Below are positions 6,618 to 14,536 of a stretch of 64,000 bases of DNA, piece by piece (within the stretch, counting starts at the first letter, position 1; each line of letters begins with the position of its first letter). Location: contig NZ_JABMCB010000206.1 of the NCBI RefSeq assembly GCF_013359935.1, positions 310,001 to 374,000 of the forward strand. Direction: 5' to 3'. This DNA is from Paenibacillus xylanilyticus (lineage in GTDB: Bacteria > Bacillota > Bacilli > Paenibacillales > Paenibacillaceae). A program made the position numbers and the translations under genes. The notes below the pieces were generated by a model, which was not told the origin of the DNA, searched no databases, and worked only from the letters and a program-made list of their open reading frames with translations.

Positions 6618-7691
6618 CTAAGCTTCTTCCTTGGCAAACAAGGCAGCAAGATTTTCCTTGAACGGAGCTCGAACAACGCCTTTCTCCGTGATGATGGCTG
6701 TTACATATTCATTAGGCGTCACATCAAATGCCGGATTATACACTTTCACACCCTGTGGTGCTGTTCGTTTGCCAAATCCTTCGGTCACTTCCTCCGCAGA
6801 ACGTTCCTCAATCGGAATGAGATCGCCGGAAGGCGTGGACAAGTCAATGGTGGACAAGGGGCTGGCTACATAGAACGGAATATTGTGCGCTTTGGCCAGT
6901 ACCGCTACGCTGTACGTTCCGATTTTGTTTGCTACATCACCGTTTGCTGCAACGCGGTCTGTACCAACGATAACGGCCTGGATCCACCCTTTGGACATCA
7001 CCATGCCTGCCATATTGTCGCACAGAAGCGTAACATCGATACCCGCTTGCTGCAGTTCGAATGCGGTAAGCCGTGCGCCTTGAAGTACAGGGCGAGTTTC
7101 GTCCGCGAATACCTTAAGGTTAATGCCGCGTTCCTGGGCGAGATACATTGGAGCGGTTGCCGTGCCGTATTTGGCTGTAGCAAGTCCACCAGCGTTGCAG
7201 TGCGTTAACACGCCCATACCATCTTCGAAGAGTGGAAGGGCATGCTCTCCGATCATACGGCAAACTTCTTCATCCTCTTTTTGAATCAGGAGGGCTTCGG
7301 CTTCCAGGGCTGCGTTGCTATCTTCAATGCCTGTGCCAGCTTCGGCCAGGTCACTTGCTTTTTGCATCATGCGATCCAGTGCCCAAAACAGGTTCACCGC
7401 TGTGGGGCGTGAAGTGGCCAGATGGGCACAGATGGATTTCACATGATCCAGCCAGCCTTGCACAAAGAGTCCATCATATGCTTTTGCACCCAAAACCACA
7501 CCGAACGCAGCAGCGATTCCAATGGCTGGAGCACCGCGAACTTTCATGGAATGGATAGCCTCCCACACTTCTTCGGGAGTGTAAAGTTTCAGCATTAGTA
7601 TGGTTTCCGGCAGCAGACGCTGGTCAAGCATTTCGAGCTTGTCCTGTTTCCAGATCAGAGAGGACAGAGGCTGATGTTCAGGGTTTATCAT
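6618..7691 (-). CDS. mtnA: S-methyl-5-thioribose-1-phosphate isomerase
   Basis: MtnA converts 5-methylthioribose-1-phosphate to methylthioribulose-1-phosphate in methionine salvage. The 357-residue protein shows the family pattern from end to end: MKVRGAPAIGIAAAFG near residue 50, the catalytic-cysteine segment THCNAGGLATAKYGTA, and the catalytic-aspartate segment VGTDRVAANGDVANKIGT. Length is normal for the family. The gene lies 22 bases downstream of mtnK on the same strand, so the two form one operon handling consecutive steps: the kinase makes the phosphate ester that this enzyme isomerises. The later salvage genes (mtnW, X, B, D) are not in this window. Confidence 0.95.
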   Translation of the reverse strand: MINPEHQPLSSLIWKQDKLEMLDQRLLPETILMLKLYTPEEVWEAIHSMKVRGAPAIGIAAAFGVVLGAKAYDGLFVQGWLDHVKSICAHLATSRPTAVNLFWALDRMMQKASDLAEAGTGIEDSNAALEAEALLIQKEDEEVCRMIGEHALPLFEDGMGVLTHCNAGGLATAKYGTATAPMYLAQERGINLKVFADETRPVLQGARLTAFELQQAGIDVTLLCDNMAGMVMSKGWIQAVIVGTDRVAANGDVANKIGTYSVAVLAKAHNIPFYVASPLSTIDLSTPSGDLIPIEERSAEEVTEGFGKRTAPQGVKVYNPAFDVTPNEYVTAIITEKGVVRAPFKENLAALFAKEEA

Positions 7692-7712
7692 GGATGTTCC
7701 TCCGTTCCTAAG

Positions 7713-8930
7713 TTAAACTTTGATTGAGGAGATGGCTGTCGACACAAGGTCCAGCACTTCACCGATGGTATTCAAGCGGCGATTGTTTTTAATTAGTGTT
7801 TTACCGATAGCGAGCGCTTTCCGCTGAGCATGTTCACGTTCAGCAGCATCCGGTATGGTATCAATATCGGCAACATGGGCTAGGCCCACAATACGACGGA
7901 CCATTTTGGTGCCCGCAAAGCCGATCGAATCTCTGAATAATTGTTGTACATAGAGGTCTTCATAACCTGGCGCTTTAGCCATCGGATCAACGAGATCAGA
8001 AACCCATAATGCGCGGAAGCGAGTTTCAAATTCATTCCATACATCACGAACCATGTCCAGCAAAAGTGTCTCACGCTTATGGAGGGCAGTTTCATTCTGA
8101 ATCCATCCTGGCAAAGAAGCGTAGTTCAAAAACAGGTTGGCGAGTACGGCACCCACGTCAAATCCCATAGGGCCATAAAAGGCAAACTCGGGATCAATAA
8201 CCTTTGTGGATTCTGGTGTGACAAAGATACTTCCAGTATGCAGGTCTCCATGAAGCAAGGCTTGTCCATGAGTCAGAAATTTTTCTCGCAGCAAAGCTAC
8301 CTCAAGATGGAGTGCTCCATCTGTTCGAAGCGCTTCAGCTTCATCCTCAATCGATGCATCATAATTATTTTTTTCAGCGATCCGATAAGGCTCATCAAAG
8401 ATCAGATCTTCCGTTATTTTACACTGATCCGGATTAACGAATCGACCTTGTTTTTCTTTTTTTAATTGTTGGTTCATGCCAAGATCGGATGTGAAAAATA
8501 GCGTTCTTGCCATGAACTCCCCGATATGCTGTGCAAAGAGAGGGTAGGTGACACCTTCAATAAGGCCTTTGCGCATGATTACATGATCACTGAGATCTTC
8601 CATCACCGTCAATGCGAGATCATCGTCATAGTGATACACTTCTGGCACCATTCCCGGGCAGAGGCGGTACTCTTCCTGAAGAATTTCACGTTCAATTCGG
8701 GCACGTACGAGAGATAGTGGCCAAGATTCCCCAACCACTTTCGCATAAGGAAGCGCCTGTTTGATAATGATACTTTTATCGGAGTTCTGATCGGTAATAT
8801 GAAAAACCAAATTCAGATTGCCATCGCCGATTTCACGACATTCCAGATTCGCATCTGCCGTAAATGGACCCGGTAATGTTTTGGCCAGTTCGATTGCTTC
8901 CTGGGGTGTTAAAGGGTGATATTGGGACAA
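7713..8930 (-). CDS. mtnK: S-methyl-5-thioribose kinase
   Basis: MtnK phosphorylates 5-methylthioribose with ATP, the first committed step of the Bacillus-type methionine salvage route. The protein has an aminoglycoside-phosphotransferase-like kinase fold: EIGDGNLNLVFHI as the glycine-rich loop, IIKQALPYAKVVGESW with the ATP lysine, the catalytic loop HGDLHTGSI, and VIDPEFAFYGPMGFD carrying the metal-binding Asp. I use TTG 8930, giving 405 residues, because GGAGGTGG at 8936-8943 lies just upstream and the product then has the family length. The ATG at 8945 overlaps that site. I looked for the SAM-I riboswitch that often precedes this operon in Bacillus and did not find it. Confidence 0.93.
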   Translation of the reverse strand: MSQYHPLTPQEAIELAKTLPGPFTADANLECREIGDGNLNLVFHITDQNSDKSIIIKQALPYAKVVGESWPLSLVRARIEREILQEEYRLCPGMVPEVYHYDDDLALTVMEDLSDHVIMRKGLIEGVTYPLFAQHIGEFMARTLFFTSDLGMNQQLKKEKQGRFVNPDQCKITEDLIFDEPYRIAEKNNYDASIEDEAEALRTDGALHLEVALLREKFLTHGQALLHGDLHTGSIFVTPESTKVIDPEFAFYGPMGFDVGAVLANLFLNYASLPGWIQNETALHKRETLLLDMVRDVWNEFETRFRALWVSDLVDPMAKAPGYEDLYVQQLFRDSIGFAGTKMVRRIVGLAHVADIDTIPDAAEREHAQRKALAIGKTLIKNNRRLNTIGEVLDLVSTAISSIKV

Positions 8931-9116
8931 GGATGCCACCTCCATATATATGAAGAAACAGGAAAACCTACTTCTTTGCTTGGTATAAGTCAGTATATCG
9001 GAATTAACCCGTTTTTTGTACCCTTTTTTTGAGATGAAAGCAGCCTGTCTTGTTTCGAACTTCATGTGCAAGGGTAAAAACGAATAGGCCGGACGGTTCA
9101 CAGATTGCTGCCGAAA

Positions 9117-9140
9117 GGCTCGCCGCCCTATAGCGGTGCC
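9117..9140 (-). promoter_or_regulatory. GC-rich hairpin upstream of mtnK
   Basis: On the minus strand GGC-A-CCGC pairs with GCGG-CGA-GCC around a short loop. It lies about 190 bases upstream of mtnK in a roughly 300-base gap shared with the divergent dps gene. It has no T-tract and no SAM riboswitch consensus. Significance unknown. Confidence 0.25.
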
Positions 9141-9226
9141 ATATTGTTAAATCTCTATTATGCAGGGCAAGTTACACTGTCCACCATACATAATAGACTA
9201 ATTTTATAATAAAGGATGGGATTCAG

Positions 9227-9688
9227 ATGGCTACAAAAAACAAAACAGATCAAGCGAAATCCGTAGAACAAGTACTTAATCGTCAGGTGGCAAACCTGAA
9301 CGTCCTGTATGTCAAAGTCCATAACTATCACTGGTATGTAAAAGGACCAAACTTTTTCACACTGCATGTAAAATTTGAAGAGTTCTATAATGAAATCACC
9401 GTACAAATGGATGAAATCGCAGAGCGCATTCTTACGCTGAAAGGCAGCCCTGCAGCAACAATGAAAGAATATCTGGAGCTATCCTCCATTCAGGAAGCGG
9501 CCGGTGGCGAAGATGCGAATACCATGGTGCAAAACCTTATTGAGGATTTTGCTACATTGTCCAATGAGTATCAGGAAGGTATTGAAGTGGCAGAAGCTGC
9601 CGAGGACCAACCGACATCAGACATGCTCACCGGGTTCAAAGCGGATCTGGAGAAACATATGTGGATGCTGCGCTCTTTTCTGGGCTAA
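9227..9688 (+). CDS. dps: Dps family ferritin-like protein
   Basis: Dps proteins form 12-subunit shells that oxidise and store iron and protect DNA against peroxide. The 153-residue sequence has the diagnostic ferroxidase helix (KVHNYHWYVKGPNFFTLH, then KFEEFYNE, about residues 30-55) and the second metal-ligand stretch DEIAERILTLKG. Length is normal. ATG 9227 follows AAAGGATGGG. The gene is monocistronic and divergent from mtnK. Peroxide-responsive control by PerR would be usual, but I see no convincing PerR box here. It is unclear from sequence whether this is the MrgA-like or the general-stress Dps type. Confidence 0.92.
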   Translation: MATKNKTDQAKSVEQVLNRQVANLNVLYVKVHNYHWYVKGPNFFTLHVKFEEFYNEITVQMDEIAERILTLKGSPAATMKEYLELSSIQEAAGGEDANTMVQNLIEDFATLSNEYQEGIEVAEAAEDQPTSDMLTGFKADLEKHMWMLRSFLG

Positions 9689-9822
9689 GCCAAACTTATA
9701 GTGCTGTTTATGTAAGGTCTTTGTCTCACTATCAGGGTGTTTCCCGGATCTCGATCTAAGTTGTCAGGAACAAACAAAGCGTCTATACTGCTGACAAGAC
9801 TCATTTCGGGAGGAGATACGCC

Positions 9823-10398
9823 ATGTTAGGCACAACGACACCGGCATTAAAAGAGTGGGCTTCCGCAATTAAGGCGCTGGAAAACGGTCGCCAGATCCTG
9901 GTGATGCGTAAAGGCGGGATTGTGGAGGAAACCAGACATTTTGAGCTGAAAAGTCCAGCATTTTATCTGTATCCGACTTATGAACATCAGCGTAAAGAAC
10001 TGATTAAGTCCTCGGATCATTCCTATGTTGAAGAATCATTGGCCGAATGGGTGCCTGAAGCTTCGACAATCCGTATCACTGCGTATGCCGAAGTGACGCA
10101 GGATTTGGAGATCAGAGATCAGGAGATGCTGGACCGACTTCAGGACTTTCATATGTGGACATCGGATTTTGCCGAGGATCGCTTGAAATGGAAACGGAAA
10201 GATCCATTACATGTATTGATACTCCGTGTGTACCGTTTGAATGAACCGATGGAAATACCGGTACTGCCTGAATATAATGGGTGCCGTTCATGGATTTCCA
10301 TTCCGAATGGTCCGGTGCCGCGCGAAATGACGCCGGCAGTGGATGTTGCGGATTTTGACGAACAGGTACAGAAGATTAACGATATGCTCAAAATATGA
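9823..10398 (+). CDS. DUF1802 family protein
   Basis: The 191-residue protein matches the DUF1802 family: an N-terminal ALKEWASAIKALENGRQILV, then MRKGGIVEE, FYLYPTYEHQ and a C-terminal LRVYRL region. The family has no established function; a link to restriction-endonuclease-like folds has been suggested for related proteins, which I cannot verify here. No signal peptide or membrane segment is present, so it should be cytoplasmic. ATG 9823 follows a strong GGGAGGAG site eight bases upstream. The gene stands alone and ends at a strong terminator. Confidence 0.8.
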   Translation: MLGTTTPALKEWASAIKALENGRQILVMRKGGIVEETRHFELKSPAFYLYPTYEHQRKELIKSSDHSYVEESLAEWVPEASTIRITAYAEVTQDLEIRDQEMLDRLQDFHMWTSDFAEDRLKWKRKDPLHVLILRVYRLNEPMEIPVLPEYNGCRSWISIPNGPVPREMTPAVDVADFDEQVQKINDMLKI

Positions 10399-10409
10399 AT
10401 GAAATAATG

Positions 10410-10446
10410 AAGGGCTTGTCCAAAATATGGATAAGCCCTTTTTTGC
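10410..10446 (+). terminator. Rho-independent terminator
   Basis: AAGGGCTTGTCC pairs with GGATAAGCCCTT across a short loop, followed by six T residues. Confidence 0.85.
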
Positions 10447-10475
10447 CAAGGGTTAATATCGGATGAAATAATGAA

Positions 10476-10499
10476 TCACAGTGATTTTTCTCACTGTGA
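10476..10499. repeat. Perfect 9-bp inverted repeat
   Basis: TCACAGTGA (10476-10484) and TCACTGTGA (10491-10499) form perfect arms around the 6-base spacer TTTTTC. There is no T-tract after it on either strand, so it looks more like an operator or RNA hairpin in the suf upstream region than a terminator. Confidence 0.5.
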
Positions 10500-10622
10500 G
10501 TTGGAAGGAATGACTGTTTCTTATTTGATTCAAACCCGCTTTTATTATAGAATCAGGTAGAATCATATTTCCAGGATGGGACAACTGTTCTCGGAAATGA
10601 CTTGATAATCAATGAGAATCAG

Positions 10623-10639
10623 TTTAGAATTATTCTAAA
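10623..10639. promoter_or_regulatory. PerR/Fur-family operator candidate upstream of sufC
   Basis: TTTAGAATTATTCTAAA is a perfect 8-1-8 inverted repeat. Its core TTAGAATTATTCTAA differs from the Bacillus PerR box TTATAATNATTATAA at one symmetric position. Further partly matching hexamers flank it (GATAATCAATGAGAATCA at 10603-10620). It lies about 130 bases before sufC, suiting control of Fe-S cluster assembly by iron or peroxide. Confidence 0.5.
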
Positions 10640-10766
10640 GTGATTATTGCTTTGAGAATTGCGGCACTTGTAGAAATTCAGGGGAAGCCCTGTTCAGATA
10701 TTTAATAGGCGCTTTTTCGTTTTCGACAGCAAACATCAATTTAATCAATGGAGGGAAACAATACAC

Positions 10767-11549
10767 ATGGCTACGAATTTCGTCATTGAAGGTCTGAAAG
10801 CGACGATCGAAGGTAAAGAAATCCTGAAAGGCATCAACCTGGAAATGAAAGGTGGAGAAATCCACGCAATCATGGGTCCAAACGGAACAGGTAAATCCAC
10901 ATTGGCATCCGCTCTGATGGGTCACCCTAAATATGAAGTAACTGACGGTACAGTTACGCTTGATGGTGAAGATGTACTGGATATGGCAGTTGACGAGCGG
11001 GCGCGGGCAGGTCTATTCCTGGCTATGCAATACCCAAGCGAGATCGCGGGCGTAACGAACTCCGACTTCCTGCGCAGTGCAATCAATGCACGTCGCGGCG
11101 AAGGAAATGAGATTTCTTTGATCAAGTTCATCCGTCAAATGGAAGGCAAAATGAAAGAACTCGACATGAACCCTGAGTTTGCTCATCGTTACCTGAACGA
11201 AGGTTTCTCCGGTGGTGAGAAAAAACGTAACGAAATTCTACAAATGATGCTGCTTGATCCAAAAATCGTAGTACTCGATGAGATTGACTCCGGTCTGGAT
11301 ATCGATGCTTTGAAAATCGTGGCTAACGGTGTGAACGCAATGAAGAGCGAAGAGCGTGGATTCCTCATCATCACTCACTACCAACGCCTGTTGAACTACA
11401 TCACACCTGACTATGTACACGTGATGATGCAAGGTCGTATCGTGAAATCCGGCGGACCTGAACTGGCTCACCGTCTGGAAGCAGAAGGATATGACTGGGT
11501 TAAGGAAGAACTGGGAATTACAGACGAAACTGTAGGCCAAGAAGCGTAA
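10767..11549 (+). CDS. sufC: Fe-S cluster assembly ATPase SufC
   Basis: SufC is the ABC-type ATPase of the SufBCD scaffold that builds Fe-S clusters in the cytoplasm. The 260-residue protein has Walker A (MGPNGTGKST, about residue 38), the ABC signature FSGGEKKRNEI and Walker B IVVLDEIDSGLD, followed by the H-loop ITHYQRL. These are the standard SufC features, and length is normal. ATG 10767 follows TGGAGGG. It is first in the operon sufC-sufD-sufS-sufU-sufB, the usual Bacillota order. A PerR/Fur-like palindrome lies upstream. The operon has short gaps or overlaps and ends at a single strong terminator. Confidence 0.97.
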   Translation: MATNFVIEGLKATIEGKEILKGINLEMKGGEIHAIMGPNGTGKSTLASALMGHPKYEVTDGTVTLDGEDVLDMAVDERARAGLFLAMQYPSEIAGVTNSDFLRSAINARRGEGNEISLIKFIRQMEGKMKELDMNPEFAHRYLNEGFSGGEKKRNEILQMMLLDPKIVVLDEIDSGLDIDALKIVANGVNAMKSEERGFLIITHYQRLLNYITPDYVHVMMQGRIVKSGGPELAHRLEAEGYDWVKEELGITDETVGQEA

Positions 11550-11573
11550 AGACAAAACGGAGGAGGATAATCA

Positions 11574-12878
11574 ATGACTACACAAACAATTCTTCCGGTT
11601 GAATCTGAAGCGCTTCGCGCCTTGTCGGAAAGTAACAATGAACCCGGCTGGTTGACCGAGCAGCGGCTTGAAGCCCTTAAGCTTGCAAGTGGTCTTGCGC
11701 TTCCGAAACTGGAAAAACAAAAAATTGAACGCTGGAATATCAGCGAATATGGCACATACAAAGCAAGCGAAGCTATTTCCTCGTTGGAAGAAGTACCAGC
11801 TTCGATCAAAGATCTCGTTCAGGACCAAGCAGAAGGCAGTCTGGTTATCCAGCGCAATTCCGGCACAGTTTACTCCAAGCTATCTGCAGATCTGGCAGCA
11901 AAAGGAGTTATCTTCACGGATCTGGCTACAGCGGTTCGCGAGCATGGTGATCTGGTAAAACCTTACCTGAACACAGCTGTGAAGGCAGATGAGCATTCAC
12001 TTGCGGCTCTGCATGCAGCTCTTTGGAATGGCGGGGTATTCCTGTATGTTCCGAAAAATGTTGAAATTGAAGTTCCGCTTCAAGCTGTGCTGCTCACAGA
12101 TGATGCATCTGCAACATTTGCACCTCATGTGCTTGTTGTAGCTGAGGCAAACAGCTCTGTGACCTACGTGGATAACTATGTTTCCGGTGAATTGTCCGCC
12201 CCTGTTTTCCACAACGGTGTCGTGGAAGTGTTTGTTAAAGCCGGTGCAAAAGTACGTTTTGCATCTGTTCACCAGCTGTCTACGAATGTTACTGACGTTT
12301 CCTTCCGCCGTGCAGTGGTTGAGAACGATGGAACAATCGAGTGGATCGTTGGGGAAATGAACAATGGCGATACAGCTAGCAACACCATGTCCGTGTTGAA
12401 AGGAAATGGTTCCAGCTCGGATTCGAAAGTAATCGCAGTTGGTTCAGGATCCCAAAAAATCAACTACACAACCGAAGCTCGTCACTTTGGCAAAAACACG
12501 CCAAGTCAGATGATTACTCGCGCCGTTATGCGTGAAGAAGCTTCTGCCATCATCAACGGAATTACCAAGATCGAAAAAGGTGCAACCAAAGCGGATGGAC
12601 AGCAAACAGAGAAAGTACTGATGCTGAGCCCGAAAGCACGCGGAGATGCAAACCCAATCCTTCTGATTGATGAGGACGATGTTACAGCAGGTCACGCGGC
12701 TTCTGTAGGTCAAGTCAATGCAGAGCAAATCCATTACTTGATGTCGCGCGGGATTAACCGTACGGATGCGGAACGTCTGATTATCTACGGCTTCCTGGCT
12801 CCGGTGGTGGCGGATATTCCTCTGGAAGCACTGCGTAGCCAATTGCAGTCTCTCATTGAACGGAAACTGGGACAATGA
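11574..12878 (+). CDS. sufD: Fe-S cluster assembly protein SufD
   Basis: SufD pairs with SufB and two SufC subunits in the scaffold complex. The 434-residue protein has the SufBD beta-helix core in its C-terminal two thirds, with ARGDANPILLIDEDDVTAGH, then HAASVGQVNAEQIHYLMSRG, which identify the family and include the conserved histidine region. The N-terminal part (WLTEQRLEALKLA) is the helical SufD extension. The start at ATG 11574 follows CGGAGGAGG, 24 bases after sufC. Its stop overlaps the start of sufS (ATGA), which implies coupled translation. Confidence 0.95.
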   Translation: MTTQTILPVESEALRALSESNNEPGWLTEQRLEALKLASGLALPKLEKQKIERWNISEYGTYKASEAISSLEEVPASIKDLVQDQAEGSLVIQRNSGTVYSKLSADLAAKGVIFTDLATAVREHGDLVKPYLNTAVKADEHSLAALHAALWNGGVFLYVPKNVEIEVPLQAVLLTDDASATFAPHVLVVAEANSSVTYVDNYVSGELSAPVFHNGVVEVFVKAGAKVRFASVHQLSTNVTDVSFRRAVVENDGTIEWIVGEMNNGDTASNTMSVLKGNGSSSDSKVIAVGSGSQKINYTTEARHFGKNTPSQMITRAVMREEASAIINGITKIEKGATKADGQQTEKVLMLSPKARGDANPILLIDEDDVTAGHAASVGQVNAEQIHYLMSRGINRTDAERLIIYGFLAPVVADIPLEALRSQLQSLIERKLGQ

Positions 12879-14095
12879 ACCCATCGATTCGCGAGCAGTT
12901 CCCGATCCTCCACCAGGAAATCAATGGACACCCGCTCGTATATTTAGATAACGCTGCGACTTCCCAGAAGCCGCTGGCTGTTATCGAAGCGATTAAACAT
13001 TATTATGAATTTGAGAACTCCAATGTGCATCGTGGTGTGCATACACTTGGAAGCCGGGCCACAGATGCGTATGAAGGTGCACGTGAGAAGGTTGCCAAGT
13101 TTATTAATGCCCGTCGTACACAGGAGATTATTTTCACCCGCGGGACGACCACAGCGCTCAATTTGGTGGCTTCGTCCTACGGTCGGGCAGTATGCAAGGA
13201 AGGCGACGAGATCGTTATCACACCGATGGAGCATCACAGCAACCTGATTCCATGGCAGCAGGTAGCCAAGGAAACAGGTGCGACATTGAAATACATTCCG
13301 CTTCAGCCAGATGGAAATATTGATTTGGCGGATGTGGAAAAGACGATTACGAACAAGACAAAAATTGTAGCAATCGCTTATGTATCCAATGTAATGGGTG
13401 TCGTTCATCCTGTGAAACAAATTGCTGAAATTGCACACCGCAATGGTGCTGTCATTGTTGTTGACGGCGCTCAGAGCACACCGCACATGAAGGTGGACGT
13501 ACAGGACTTGGACTGTGATTTCTACGCATTGTCTGGCCACAAAATGTGCGGACCAACCGGGATCGGTGCACTTTACGGCAAAAAGGCGCTGCTGGAGTCC
13601 ATGGAACCGGTTGAGTTCGGCGGTGAAATGATTGATGATGTCGGTCTCTACGAGTCCAATTGGAAAGAGCTTCCGTGGAAATTCGAAGGCGGAACCCCAA
13701 TCATCGCGGGTGCGGTTGGTTTGGGTGCAGCGATCGATTTTCTGGAGCAGATTGGCATGGATGAGATTGCCCATCATGAAAGTGTACTGGCAGCTTACGC
13801 AACAGAACGTATGGCAGAGATAGACGGGCTGACGATCTATGGTCCAGCGAAGCGTCATGTTGGAGTAGTTACCTTCAACCTCGGGGATGTGCATCCACAT
13901 GATGTGGCAACGGTTTTGGATGCGAGTGGCGTAGCCATTCGTGCCGGACACCACTGCTGTCAGCCGCTAATGCGCTGGCTGCAAGTCAGCTCAACGGCTC
14001 GTGCCAGCTTCTATCTATATAATAATGAACAAGATGTGGACCGGCTTGTCAGCGCCTTAATCCAGACAAAGGAGTATTTTGGCGATGCAACTTGA
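12875..14095 (+). CDS. sufS: Cysteine desulfurase SufS
   Basis: SufS is a PLP enzyme that removes sulphur from cysteine and hands the persulphide to SufU. The 406-residue sequence shows YLDNAATSQKP near the N-terminus, HHSNLIPWQ, the PLP lysine in ALSGHKMCGPTG, and the active-site loop RAGHHCCQPLM. The loop has two adjacent cysteines where the better-known B. subtilis enzyme has a single Cys followed by Ala. The start ATG overlaps the sufD stop by four bases, and the 3' end overlaps sufU, so synthesis with its partners is tightly coupled. Confidence 0.96.
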   Translation: MNPSIREQFPILHQEINGHPLVYLDNAATSQKPLAVIEAIKHYYEFENSNVHRGVHTLGSRATDAYEGAREKVAKFINARRTQEIIFTRGTTTALNLVASSYGRAVCKEGDEIVITPMEHHSNLIPWQQVAKETGATLKYIPLQPDGNIDLADVEKTITNKTKIVAIAYVSNVMGVVHPVKQIAEIAHRNGAVIVVDGAQSTPHMKVDVQDLDCDFYALSGHKMCGPTGIGALYGKKALLESMEPVEFGGEMIDDVGLYESNWKELPWKFEGGTPIIAGAVGLGAAIDFLEQIGMDEIAHHESVLAAYATERMAEIDGLTIYGPAKRHVGVVTFNLGDVHPHDVATVLDASGVAIRAGHHCCQPLMRWLQVSSTARASFYLYNNEQDVDRLVSALIQTKEYFGDAT

Positions 14096-14516
14096 TGATC
14101 TGTACCGGCGTGTCATAATGGACCACTACAAAAACCCGCGTAATCGCGGAACGTTTGATAATGACGCTGTCACGGTGAATTTGAACAATCCAACGTGCGG
14201 CGACCGGATTTCATTGCAGCTTTTACTGAAAGACGGAATCGTTCAGGAAGCCAAGTATACGGGAGAAGGCTGCTCCATCAGCATGTCTTCGGCATCGATG
14301 ATGACGGAGGCAGTCAAAGGCAAAACAATGGATCAGGCACTCGACATGGCTAACCGTTTTTCCTCACTGATGAAAGGGGAAGAAGTCGATTTCGACGATT
14401 ATGAAGATCTCGAAGCCCTATCCGGTGTGAACAAGTTCCCTGCACGCATCAAATGTGCCACTCTGGCCTGGAATGCTTTACGCAAAGGAATTGACGAAGA
14501 GGACAATGTACAATAA
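14085..14516 (+). CDS. sufU: Zinc-dependent sulphur-transfer protein SufU
   Basis: SufU accepts persulphide sulphur from SufS. The 143-residue protein begins MQLDDLYRRVIMDHYKNPRN and carries the zinc ligands expected for the Bacillus type: Cys38 and Asp40 (in PTCGDRIS), Cys63 (GEGCSIS) and Cys124 (IKCATLAW). The insertion between the second and third cysteines that separates SufU from IscU is present. I choose ATG 14085, ten bases after AAAGGAG, over TTG 14079. The gene starts inside the last codons of sufS and ends 20 bases before sufB. Confidence 0.95.
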   Translation: MQLDDLYRRVIMDHYKNPRNRGTFDNDAVTVNLNNPTCGDRISLQLLLKDGIVQEAKYTGEGCSISMSSASMMTEAVKGKTMDQALDMANRFSSLMKGEEVDFDDYEDLEALSGVNKFPARIKCATLAWNALRKGIDEEDNVQ

Positions 14517-14536
14517 CGATAGGGAGGTAGAGCAAG

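Noticed and set aside
6483..7208. Long plus-strand ORF opposite mtnA
   Set aside because: It is the antisense of a clear mtnA gene, has no ribosome binding site and a composition unlike a real protein.
8931..9226. SAM-I (S-box) riboswitch upstream of mtnK
   Set aside because: Expected by analogy with Bacillus, but neither the conserved core segments nor an attenuator hairpin is present on the minus strand.
9140..9226. PerR box before dps
   Set aside because: The region is AT-rich, but no 7-1-7 inverted repeat close to the PerR consensus could be found.
12944..13954. 336-codon minus-strand ORF opposite sufS
   Set aside because: It is a shadow of sufS; rich in Cys, His and Asn as expected for an antisense frame, with no family similarity.
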